64,000 nucleotides of DNA from positions 310,001 to 374,000 of the forward strand of contig JAQTTG010000001.1 of the NCBI GenBank assembly GCA_028710885.1, read 5' to 3'. Each line of letters begins with the position of its first letter. Positions within the stretch are counted from its first letter, which is position 1. Under the pieces are notes generated by a model. It had not been told where the DNA came from. It was given only the letters and a program-made list of their open reading frames with translations, and ran no database searches. Below, piece by piece: positions 25,662-33,608 of this stretch. The translations under genes and the position numbers were made by a program. Origin of the DNA: Sulfuricurvum sp. GTDB lineage: Bacteria; Campylobacterota; Campylobacteria; Campylobacterales; Sulfurimonadaceae.

Positions 25662-26624
25662 ATGTTGAAAGCAATTTTCCCATCTCTCTTTTTTTTATTA
25701 TTCATAAACGGTTGTACAAAAAATGAACTGACCTCGTACCAAGGTTATGTCGAGGGTGAATACGTTAATATCGCTTCATCTCAAAGCGGACGTCTTACCA
25801 AACTCTTTGTAAAACGTGGGGACACGATAAATGCTTCGACTCCTCTATTTGTACTCGATTCAGAAAATGAAACCGCGCAACTTCGACAAAACGAATCAGA
25901 ATTAGCATCCGCCAAAGCCGTTTTAAACGATATGACAAAAGGTTCCCGTCCAGAAGAGTTGGAGGTGATCCAATCAAAACTTTCCCAAGCTAAAGCTGAT
26001 GCGGAAAACTTTAAAACACAACTTACTCGCAACAAAGAACTCTATAAAGGCAATGCTCTCTCCCAAGAATCTCTGGATAATACAACAGCATTAGCACATC
26101 GTTCTTCAGCACTAGTGAGCGAACTCGAAAACACACTAAAAGTAGCCAAATTAGGTGGTAGAAAAGATCTAATAAAATCCCAACATGAAAAAATAGATCA
26201 AATACAATCTTTAATTACTCAATCCCTATGGCGACTAGGTGAAAAGGGACGAAAATCTCCAACCAATGCACTGGTATTTGACACACTCTACCGTGAAGGT
26301 GAATTTGTTCCAACAGGTGGAATTGTTGTCCGTTTACTTCCTCCTCAAAACCGTAAAATACGTTTTTTCGTCCCAGAGAAAATTGCCGAAGGGCTTCAAA
26401 TTCATCAAAAAGTTCATTTTTACAAGATGAATGATCCGAAAAGTATAGAAGGAGAGATCACCTATCTCTCTCCTGAAGCCGAATATACACCTCCACTCAT
26501 TTATAGCAATGAGTCAAAAAATCGCTTAGTATTTATGGTAGAAGCCTATCCAAAACTTTCAGAAGCAATTCAATTTCATCCTGGTCAGCCGATACAAGTA
26601 GTAATCGATGAAATTGCAAACTGA
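25662..26624 (+). CDS. HlyD-family periplasmic adaptor lipoprotein of an ABC exporter
   Basis: This 320-residue protein has a lipoprotein signal (LFINGC, Cys about 18). A biotinyl-lipoyl-like half motif (YVEGEYVNIASSQSGRLTKLFVKRGDTI) precedes a coiled-coil hairpin (about residues 70-180), and the second lipoyl half and beta-barrel follow. It resembles YhiI/YbhG membrane-fusion proteins that pair with YbhFSR-type ABC exporters. It overlaps the ATPase start by 17 bases and heads a three-gene operon. Confidence 0.88.
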   Translation: MLKAIFPSLFFLLFINGCTKNELTSYQGYVEGEYVNIASSQSGRLTKLFVKRGDTINASTPLFVLDSENETAQLRQNESELASAKAVLNDMTKGSRPEELEVIQSKLSQAKADAENFKTQLTRNKELYKGNALSQESLDNTTALAHRSSALVSELENTLKVAKLGGRKDLIKSQHEKIDQIQSLITQSLWRLGEKGRKSPTNALVFDTLYREGEFVPTGGIVVRLLPPQNRKIRFFVPEKIAEGLQIHQKVHFYKMNDPKSIEGEITYLSPEAEYTPPLIYSNESKNRLVFMVEAYPKLSEAIQFHPGQPIQVVIDEIAN

Positions 26625-27546
26625 TTTAGCGATTGATGTCAAAAATTTGCAAAAATATTTCGGAAATAAACATGTCGTCAAAGATCTCTCTCTACAAGTC
26701 AAAAAAGGGGAAATTGTCGGCTTCTTAGGGCCCAATGGAAGCGGCAAAACAACCGCAATTCGAATGATGTGTGGTTTACTAACCCCAGATGGCGGTGAGG
26801 GAAAATGTCTCGGTTACGACATCGCTACCCAAAGTGATGAGATCAAACGTAAAGTTGGCTATATGACCCAAAAATTTTCCTATTGGGAGGATTTAAGTAT
26901 TCGCGAAAATCTCGACTTTGTGGGACGTATTTACGAATTATCTAATCGTAAACATCTCGTAGAGGAAGCACTCGAGAATCTCGGCCTCACTTCACGCTCA
27001 TCTCAGCTTGCAAAAACCCTCTCAGGTGGTTGGAAACAACGCCTTGCATTAGCAGCTTGTATGCTCCGAAAACCCCGTTTACTTTTGCTTGATGAGCCTA
27101 CTGCAGGAGTCGATCCAAGTGCCCGAAGAGATTTTTGGGAAGAGCTCCATGCTCTAGCTGCCAAGGGAGTATCAGTTCTCATAAGCACCCACTATATGGA
27201 TGAGGCTGAACGTTGCCACTCGCTGGCATACATTGCTTATGGAAATCTCCTTGCAAAAGGGACAGCAGAAGAAATCATCACTCATCAATCTATCAAAACG
27301 TTCAACGTCTCGGGTAATGATCTCATGCCGCTTTCTAATCGCCTCAAAGACTATGAAGGAGTTGAACAAACTGTCATATTTGGTCAATCTCTTCATGTAA
27401 GCGGCAAAGATACAAACCTCATACAACAAGCCCTTCAAAAAGAGTGTACAGAAAAATTTCAGTATGAATCTATTGCTACATCACTGGAAGATGTATTTAT
27501 CTATATCATGAAACATTCGACCGATAATTTCGGAGAATCTCTATGA
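26608..27546 (+). CDS. ABC transporter ATP-binding protein (YbhF-like half)
   Basis: This 312-residue ATPase has Walker A GPNGSGKTT, the signature LSGGWKQRLALA, Walker B LLLLDEP, and a C-terminal ABC-2-type accessory region. It has one nucleotide-binding domain, whereas E. coli YbhF has two. The stop overlaps the permease ATG by four bases. The substrate is unknown; relatives export drugs or lipids. Confidence 0.92.
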   Translation: MKLQTDLAIDVKNLQKYFGNKHVVKDLSLQVKKGEIVGFLGPNGSGKTTAIRMMCGLLTPDGGEGKCLGYDIATQSDEIKRKVGYMTQKFSYWEDLSIRENLDFVGRIYELSNRKHLVEEALENLGLTSRSSQLAKTLSGGWKQRLALAACMLRKPRLLLLDEPTAGVDPSARRDFWEELHALAAKGVSVLISTHYMDEAERCHSLAYIAYGNLLAKGTAEEIITHQSIKTFNVSGNDLMPLSNRLKDYEGVEQTVIFGQSLHVSGKDTNLIQQALQKECTEKFQYESIATSLEDVFIYIMKHSTDNFGESL

Positions 27547-28676
27547 GCAATCGTTTTTTTCACTGGAAACGATGGTGGGCAATAGTCATTAAAGAATTTT
27601 TACAACTCAAGCGTGATCGTATAACGTTTGCAATGATGATCGGTATTCCTATTATGCAATTGATGCTTTTTGGATATGCGATCAATACCGATCCTAAACA
27701 TCTACCGACAGCAATCATCTCTTATGACCAAAGTGAATTTACACGCAGTTTTATCTCAGGAATGGAAAATTCCAATTATTTTGATATCGTTAAGTTTTCG
27801 CAAGATCAACAACAAGCATATGAAGAGCTTCGTCAGGGGAAAATTTTATTTATTCTCACTATCCCCGCAGACTTCACCCGAAAGCTGCTGCGACACGAAC
27901 ACCCTACTTTGCTCTTTGAAGCCGATGCAACTGATCCGATAGCTGTAGGTACTGCTCTCTCTTCGATTGATCCGATTCAATCAATGGTCATACGAAAAGA
28001 TATGAACGGTCCGTTAGCTATATCCAATTCAACATCAATCGATATTCGCGTACATAAACTTTATAATCCTGAAGCGATTACTCAATACAACATCATCCCA
28101 GGTCTTATGGGAACGATACTCACACTCACGCTCACTATGATGACCGCTCTCGCTATCACCCGTGAGAGTGAAAAAGGGACAATGGAAAACCTGCTCGCTA
28201 CACCTGCTCAACCGATAGAAATCATCACCGGAAAAATTATCCCCTATGTCTTTATCGGACTGATTCAGTCCTCGATCATTTTAACGGCAGCCCATTTACT
28301 TTTTTCGGTCCCTTTTGAGGGGAAACTTTTACATGCATATAGCGTTATTCTCCTCTTTATTTTTGTCAATCTCACTATCGGAATCACTATTTCATCTTTG
28401 GCGCAAAATATGCTTCAGGCAATGCAACTTTCTATTTTTTATTTTCTTCCTAGTCTCTTACTCTCAGGATTTATGTTCCCATTTTTAGGGATGCCAAAAT
28501 GGGCTCAATATGTAGGAGAATTTTTACCGCTCACCCATTTTAACCGTCTTATACGAGGTATTGTCCTCAAAGGAAACGGATTTTTGGAGTTATGGCCAAA
28601 CATCTGGCCATTGATGTTGATAGGGGTTCTGACATTGACCATTGCAGTGAAATTTTATAAGCGGACTCTCGACTGA
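27543..28676 (+). CDS. ABC-2-type permease
   Basis: This 377-residue protein has one N-terminal helix (near MMIGIPIMQLMLFGYAI), a large extracytoplasmic domain (residues 50-175) and five C-terminal helices, the ABC2_membrane_3 layout of YbhS/YbhR. Only one permease is present, so the exporter would be a homodimer. It ends the operon 30 bases before the next promoter-like TATAAT. Confidence 0.92.
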   Translation: MSNRFFHWKRWWAIVIKEFLQLKRDRITFAMMIGIPIMQLMLFGYAINTDPKHLPTAIISYDQSEFTRSFISGMENSNYFDIVKFSQDQQQAYEELRQGKILFILTIPADFTRKLLRHEHPTLLFEADATDPIAVGTALSSIDPIQSMVIRKDMNGPLAISNSTSIDIRVHKLYNPEAITQYNIIPGLMGTILTLTLTMMTALAITRESEKGTMENLLATPAQPIEIITGKIIPYVFIGLIQSSIILTAAHLLFSVPFEGKLLHAYSVILLFIFVNLTIGITISSLAQNMLQAMQLSIFYFLPSLLLSGFMFPFLGMPKWAQYVGEFLPLTHFNRLIRGIVLKGNGFLELWPNIWPLMLIGVLTLTIAVKFYKRTLD

Positions 28677-28693
28677 TCTGAATCACTTTTCGG

Positions 28694-28699
28694 TATAAT
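28694..28699 (+). promoter_or_regulatory. Candidate -10 element upstream of the deacetylase
   Basis: GGTATAAT sits only eight bases ahead of the ATG at 28707 and no ribosome-binding site is visible in between. The transcript may start at or very near the start codon. No good -35 is seen. Confidence 0.35.
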
Positions 28700-28706
28700 C
28701 GCGCCA

Positions 28707-29495
28707 ATGAAAAACATATTATTATTCTTAATCATATTACTGCAAACCGCCCTTTTTGGAGACAACAATCCCCTCTACGAAATCCGTGGTGAATCTTCCG
28801 AAATCGATGCCAATCTCACCCAATTTTTGAAACAATGGCGAGACAATACAACTAAACCAATTGAAGATGGAAACTACACCAATATTTTTCTTCACGCAGA
28901 CATTACGAAGGGAAAAATTGTCGCCCTTACTTTTGATGATTCACCAGATGAAAATAATACCGATAAAGTATTAGATATTTTAAACCATTACAACGTTAAA
29001 GCAAGTTTTTTTATGATCGGTTCACCAATACAAGACAACAATGCTACTGTTGTAAAACGCGCCTTTGATGAAGGACATTTGGTACTTAATCACAGTTTTA
29101 CCCATCCCCATTTAAAAACACTCGCCAATGATGAAATTATTCAAGAATTAAATGCAACTTCAGAAAAGATCGAAAGTATAACCGGACATTATCCCCTCCT
29201 CTTTCGCCCTCCCTATGGTGACGTAAATCAACAAGTTATGAATACACTCAATACAAACGGCTACACCACTATTCTTTGGTCGTTGGATTCGCTTGATTGG
29301 GCTATCAAAAACAAAGATGCTATCATCGAAAATGTCATTAACCATATACAGCCCGGAGATATTGTTCTTATGCATAGCAGTCGTGCTAATCAATCAAGTG
29401 TAGATGCTTTGCCCGAAATTATCGAAAAACTCCAACAACTGGGATATAAATTTGAGCGTCTCGATGAGATGCTTGGCATTAAAGCGTACCGATAA
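28707..29495 (+). CDS. Secreted polysaccharide deacetylase (NodB domain)
   Basis: This 262-residue protein has a signal peptide (residues 1-18). The carbohydrate esterase 4 motifs are intact: ALTFDDSPD (catalytic and metal Asp), HSFTHPHL (metal His pair), FRPPYGD, and IVLMHS near the end. It probably removes acetyl groups from an exported sugar polymer or peptidoglycan. It overlaps the flavoprotein gene by one base. Confidence 0.9.
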   Translation: MKNILLFLIILLQTALFGDNNPLYEIRGESSEIDANLTQFLKQWRDNTTKPIEDGNYTNIFLHADITKGKIVALTFDDSPDENNTDKVLDILNHYNVKASFFMIGSPIQDNNATVVKRAFDEGHLVLNHSFTHPHLKTLANDEIIQELNATSEKIESITGHYPLLFRPPYGDVNQQVMNTLNTNGYTTILWSLDSLDWAIKNKDAIIENVINHIQPGDIVLMHSSRANQSSVDALPEIIEKLQQLGYKFERLDEMLGIKAYR

Positions 29496-30757
29496 TGAAA
29501 CCCAAAAATGCTCCCGAAATTTCATATGATGTGATCGTTGTCGGTGCAGGTGCAGCGGGAATTATGGCAGCAATTACCGCTGCCAGACAGGGCAGTAAAG
29601 TTCTACTCCTCGAAAAACTCTCAAAAATTGCTGCAAAACTAAAAGCAACCGGAGGGGGAAGATGCAATCTCACCAATACACTCTCCAATGAAGACTTTAT
29701 GGCACGTTTTGGGCGTAATGGACGTTTTATGACACCAGCACTCAATGCCCTCGATCACAAAAAGTTAATTTCTTTTTTTACGGATATTGGAGTCAAATGC
29801 CATGCACCTGATGGCTATCGTGTATTTCCAATCTCTCATAGCTCAGTTAGTATTATCACTGCTCTCGAAGAGGAGATGAATCGTCTTGGTATTACACTCT
29901 TATGTAATACCCGGATAGAAAATTTAGAACATGATTCTATAAAGATCATTGGAGCCAGTACGGCAGAACAAATCTATCATTCTACTCATGTCATCATTGC
30001 GACCGGAGGATTAGGCTATCCGCAACTCGGTGCAGAAGGAGATGGATTTACCATCGCTTCACATGTCGGGCATAAAATCACCGATCTTTATCCAGCCATG
30101 ATGCCGCTTCGTACCAAAGAGAGTTGGGTAGCAAATTGCCGTGCTGATACCATCTCAAAAGTTGAAATTAAGATAGATCTCCCCAAAGCAAACAAAATCC
30201 GCCTGAAAGGGGATTTAATTTTTACCCAGAATGGTATTCGCGGCCCCGTCGTTCTCGATGCTGCACGGGAAATAAATCCTTTTCTCTCTAAATACGGTGA
30301 AGTTCCTCTTCTGCTAAACCTGACCAAAGGACTGAATGAAGAGCAGATACGTTCTCATATCAAAAAAGAGATTGATAAAAATCCCGAACAGTCTGTACTG
30401 ACACATATGATGACCTTGCTTCCCGAATCAGTATGTCGTACATTATGCACTCTTTCCGAAGCCGATCCAGATAAAGGTTTTAACCGTTTAGAAGGGATTC
30501 AGCGTGACCGCCTTATCAAGCTCCTCGCATGGACACCTCTCACCGTAATTGGACATGATGGGTTCAAAATGGCAATGATTACCCGTGGCGGAGTGTCACT
30601 CAAAGAGATCTCTCCCGATACAATGGAAAGTAAAATTTTACGCGGACTCTATTTTTGCGGTGAAGTGATGGATCTCGACGGTCCCTGTGGCGGATATAAT
30701 TTACAATGGAGCTTTGCCAGTGGGTATGTTGCAGGACAATTATCCTCCTCCAAATAG
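29495..30757 (+). CDS. HI0933/YhiN-family NAD(P)/FAD-dependent oxidoreductase
   Basis: This 420-residue flavoprotein has an N-terminal dinucleotide fold VVGAGAAGIMAAITAARQG, the family motif KLKATGGGRCNLTN, and a C-terminal FAD motif GEVMDLDGPCGGYNLQWSFASG. The family is widespread and its physiological substrate is unknown. The one-base overlap suggests co-transcription with the deacetylase. Confidence 0.9.
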   Translation: MKPKNAPEISYDVIVVGAGAAGIMAAITAARQGSKVLLLEKLSKIAAKLKATGGGRCNLTNTLSNEDFMARFGRNGRFMTPALNALDHKKLISFFTDIGVKCHAPDGYRVFPISHSSVSIITALEEEMNRLGITLLCNTRIENLEHDSIKIIGASTAEQIYHSTHVIIATGGLGYPQLGAEGDGFTIASHVGHKITDLYPAMMPLRTKESWVANCRADTISKVEIKIDLPKANKIRLKGDLIFTQNGIRGPVVLDAAREINPFLSKYGEVPLLLNLTKGLNEEQIRSHIKKEIDKNPEQSVLTHMMTLLPESVCRTLCTLSEADPDKGFNRLEGIQRDRLIKLLAWTPLTVIGHDGFKMAMITRGGVSLKEISPDTMESKILRGLYFCGEVMDLDGPCGGYNLQWSFASGYVAGQLSSSK

Positions 30758-30874
30758 ATGATTTATTACGCTATAATACGCTTACCATTCGCGCATTCGA
30801 TCACGCGTAAGAGACTTCATTATGATCGCTTATCCCCCCCTCTTTAGTGAGGCCTATGTATCCAAGGACTTTTT

Positions 30875-32041
30875 ATGTCATCAACACCTATCAAACGCCA
30901 AAATCATCGTATCCACCCGTGTAACCGTCCACGCAAAAATGAATTAATTGACTTTTTGATCGAACGCAATACCGGCAAAAACATCCTTATCGTCACTTCG
31001 AATGAGATCGGAGAGCTCAAAAATATTTTTAAAGGAAATAATATCACGCTCTTAAGTGATGCCGATTTAGCAAAAGTACCTGAACTTCGATGTGATGTAC
31101 TTATCAGTTATGATCTCCCCGATAAAGCAATCGTTTACATGTCACGCTTTGCCCGTGCCAACGAATACGCCCTCATTACACTCGACGAAGAGGATCAAAA
31201 ACGTCTTTATCCGATTGAATTACTCAACGGTCGCACCATCACCCAAGAGATTGTAAAAGGGTTTGAACCTGATTTCGGAATCGCCGTAGATAATCAGCAA
31301 AAGGCTGAGGCAAAAGCTCGCCGCGAAGAGCGTGAAGCCCGCGATGCACAAGATCCGAGAAATCGTGATAAAAAACCGGTTCGTGACACCCGTCCTGAAC
31401 GTAAACGCGACGATGCCCCGCGTGGTGAACGTCGTCCTGCACGCAATGAAGGGGATGGGTTTGAAGCAAAAAAACAGCACAACAGTAAACCCCGTTTTGT
31501 TGGAAAAGACGAAAATGGTAAACCGATCTTCGAGGGAAAAACCCGAGAACGTAACCACTACATAGACGGTACACCCCGTAGTGATGCTGAAAAAGCAACC
31601 CGAACTCCGTACAGTAGCAAACCAAAATTTTTCGGTGACAAAGAAAAAAAATCGGATGAGCGCAAACCATTCGACGGTGAAAAAAAACCTTACGGAGACA
31701 AAAAACCATATGGGGATAAACCTGCATTTGGTGAGAAAAAATCATACGGAGACAAAAAACCATATGGGGATAAACCTGCATTTGGTGAAAAAAAATCATA
31801 CGGAGACAAAAAACCATATGGGGATAAACCTGCATTTGGTGAGAAAAAATCATACGGAGATAAAAAACCATATGGGGATAAATCTGCATTTGGTGAGAAA
31901 AAATCATACGGAGATAAAAAACCATATGGGGATAAGAAGCCTTATCAAGATCGAAAACCCTCTGATGCACCTGCGGCACCGAAACGCGCACCTCGCCGCA
32001 TCGATGTAAAATCGTTCAAATCACCAAAAGAGAGTGAATAA
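30875..32041 (+). CDS. Degenerate DEAD-box helicase second lobe with 18-residue repeat tail
   Basis: This 388-residue protein has an AAGGAC site. Residues 20-130 follow the second RecA-like lobe of DEAD-box helicases: NILIVTSN (motif IV-like strand), CDVLISYDLPDKAIVYMSRFARANEYALITLDEEDQ (the YDLP and motif VI region, with HRxGRxGR changed to SRFARANE), then NGRTITQEIVKGFEPDF, the linker seen after helicase cores. Motif V and the whole first lobe are missing, so it cannot be a helicase. Residues 140-210 are Arg/Asp/Glu-rich. Then come four units of GDKKPYGDKPAFGEKKSY and a partial fifth. An RNA-associated role is inferred. Confidence 0.6.
   Translation: MSSTPIKRQNHRIHPCNRPRKNELIDFLIERNTGKNILIVTSNEIGELKNIFKGNNITLLSDADLAKVPELRCDVLISYDLPDKAIVYMSRFARANEYALITLDEEDQKRLYPIELLNGRTITQEIVKGFEPDFGIAVDNQQKAEAKARREEREARDAQDPRNRDKKPVRDTRPERKRDDAPRGERRPARNEGDGFEAKKQHNSKPRFVGKDENGKPIFEGKTRERNHYIDGTPRSDAEKATRTPYSSKPKFFGDKEKKSDERKPFDGEKKPYGDKKPYGDKPAFGEKKSYGDKKPYGDKPAFGEKKSYGDKKPYGDKPAFGEKKSYGDKKPYGDKSAFGEKKSYGDKKPYGDKKPYQDRKPSDAPAAPKRAPRRIDVKSFKSPKESE
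31694..31945 (+). repeat. In-frame 54-bp tandem repeat, four copies plus partial
   Basis: Units begin at 31694, 31748, 31802 and 31856, with a shorter fifth at 31910. Each encodes 18 residues with an inner six-residue period (GDKKPY, GDKPAF, GEKKSY). Copies differ by only a few bases, so the array probably expands and contracts. Confidence 0.9.
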
Positions 32042-32084
32042 AACGCATTTTATGCTACTATTTCCAAAAAATTAGAGGGCATTT

Positions 32085-32654
32085 ATGGCAATAATTTCTA
32101 TCGCCTCAACCAAAGGTGGGGTAGGTAAAACCTCACTCGCATTTTCTCTTGCCAAGGATCTACGATATCGGTATGCAACCAATGATATGTCAGTTGTCCT
32201 GAACAAATACAAAAATGCCCGTTATTACCCGAATAAAATTCCCCTCTATCCCGATACAGTCTATGATTTTGGAGGATTCGACGATCCTCATGCCGAAGAA
32301 ATTCTTCGACAATCGGATATTATTATTTTGCCAACGACTAATGATCAAAATTCAATTTTAAAAAGCCAAATTTTTATTAAAAATTTTAGAGAAAAAACAA
32401 TCCTTGTATTTGCTAACATGATTGAAAATCCTAATGATGCAGTAATGATACGTGAAAAGATCCATGAACATTTCCCGAACCTCGCATTTACTTACCTGCG
32501 ACGGACAAAACTGCTGAAAAATGCATTGGAAAGCGGGATGAGCGCCAGCGAGCTGTATGAAAGCAACAACCACACCCAACACCTGTATAAACAGGCATTT
32601 ACTGAATACTCAAAGATTTTAAACCTTTTTAGTGAAGAACACGAAGTATTTTAA
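32085..32654 (+). CDS. Orphan ParA/MinD-like ATPase
   Basis: This 189-residue protein has the deviant Walker A STKGGVGKTS at residues 8-17 and DFGGF near residue 64 in the switch position. It is shorter than usual ParA proteins and has no ParB partner or parS-like site nearby. It could position a cellular structure, or be a plasmid-derived relic. It is 43 bases downstream of the repeat protein on the same strand. Confidence 0.75.
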   Translation: MAIISIASTKGGVGKTSLAFSLAKDLRYRYATNDMSVVLNKYKNARYYPNKIPLYPDTVYDFGGFDDPHAEEILRQSDIIILPTTNDQNSILKSQIFIKNFREKTILVFANMIENPNDAVMIREKIHEHFPNLAFTYLRRTKLLKNALESGMSASELYESNNHTQHLYKQAFTEYSKILNLFSEEHEVF

Positions 32655-32659
32655 ATTTT

Positions 32660-33496
32660 TTACTTCTGATCGACCCCAATACCGATAACCCTTTGTTTAA
32701 TCACAGTTTTATCATTATACATATTCTTATCGGCTAATTCTATAATATCAATCAAGCTATCGTAAACTTGAAACGTACTAACTCCAAACGAGAAGCTTGG
32801 TCTAAACATTATAGCTTGTGCTTTTAGTTTCTTGGTCAAAATATTTTCTCTTAAACTATGTAGTTTTTTTAATGCCTCTTCTTCTGAAACCTCATCCGAA
32901 AAAAGAATCATAAATTCATCTCCGCCATATCGAACAATATTTTTGTCTATTTTTTTTAAATTATTTGCTATGAACATTAAAACTTTATCTCCGATTATAT
33001 GCCCAAAAGTATCATTGATAATTTTAAAATAATTTAAATCAATCATCACAAGTGTTCCTGAACGTTTAAAGCACTGAGAATCTTCATCTAAAAAAGTATC
33101 ATGCAGCCACTTTCGGTTAAATACTCCCGTCAATTCATCTTTATATACAGAAGCTTTGAGTTTTTCTATCTCTTCACGCAATATTTTTGTTTCCGATAGT
33201 ACCTCATTGAGTACTGTTTCATCTCTCATTTGAATCGCACCAATTGCTTTATCGGTACTTTCACTCAACTGCTGCATATTTTTGGATGTTTCATTATTTA
33301 AATTTGTAAAAAATGAAATTTTTTCATTCAGCTCATTGTCAGCGATATTGACTTCATCATTGATCTCTAGTCCGTGTTCAGACGCAAATTTAAAAAACAG
33401 ACTGGAATAAATACTTGGTGTAACAACGCTTAAACTGTTAATAGAATTCATAGTTTTATGAGAAATAAGTTGTAATAGCTCTTGATCTTGATACAT
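32660..33496 (-). CDS. Diguanylate cyclase (GGDEF)
   Basis: This 278-residue soluble protein has an N-terminal helical region of about 115 residues and a GGDEF domain (KDELTGVFNRKWL, IDLNYFKIINDTFGH, RYGGDEFMILF). The active site looks intact, so c-di-GMP synthesis is likely. The usual RxxD inhibitory site is KKID here, so product inhibition may be lost. It is convergent with the ParA gene, five bases apart. Confidence 0.88.
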   Translation of the reverse strand: MYQDQELLQLISHKTMNSINSLSVVTPSIYSSLFFKFASEHGLEINDEVNIADNELNEKISFFTNLNNETSKNMQQLSESTDKAIGAIQMRDETVLNEVLSETKILREEIEKLKASVYKDELTGVFNRKWLHDTFLDEDSQCFKRSGTLVMIDLNYFKIINDTFGHIIGDKVLMFIANNLKKIDKNIVRYGGDEFMILFSDEVSEEEALKKLHSLRENILTKKLKAQAIMFRPSFSFGVSTFQVYDSLIDIIELADKNMYNDKTVIKQRVIGIGVDQK

Positions 33497-33608
33497 TATT
33501 TTTCTCCTGTTTTCTTACGCACTATCTACACCAATTATTAAAAGTATAGCTAAAACAGCATCTCGTCACAGAATTTTTTGTATAACAATTCATCAAAATG
33601 ACCATTAC

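Noticed and set aside
31694-31945. CRISPR array
   Set aside because: The units are contiguous, in frame and protein-coding, with no unique spacers.
31239-31991. Long minus-strand reading frame opposite the repeat-tailed gene
   Set aside because: It exists because the 54-bp repeats lack stops in several frames. Its product is a Met/His/Phe-rich repeat with no plausible start site, while the plus-strand frame has helicase similarity and a ribosome site.
31581-32009. Second plus-strand frame through the repeat array
   Set aside because: It is a frame-shifted reading of the same 54-bp units, with no ribosome site or recognisable domain.
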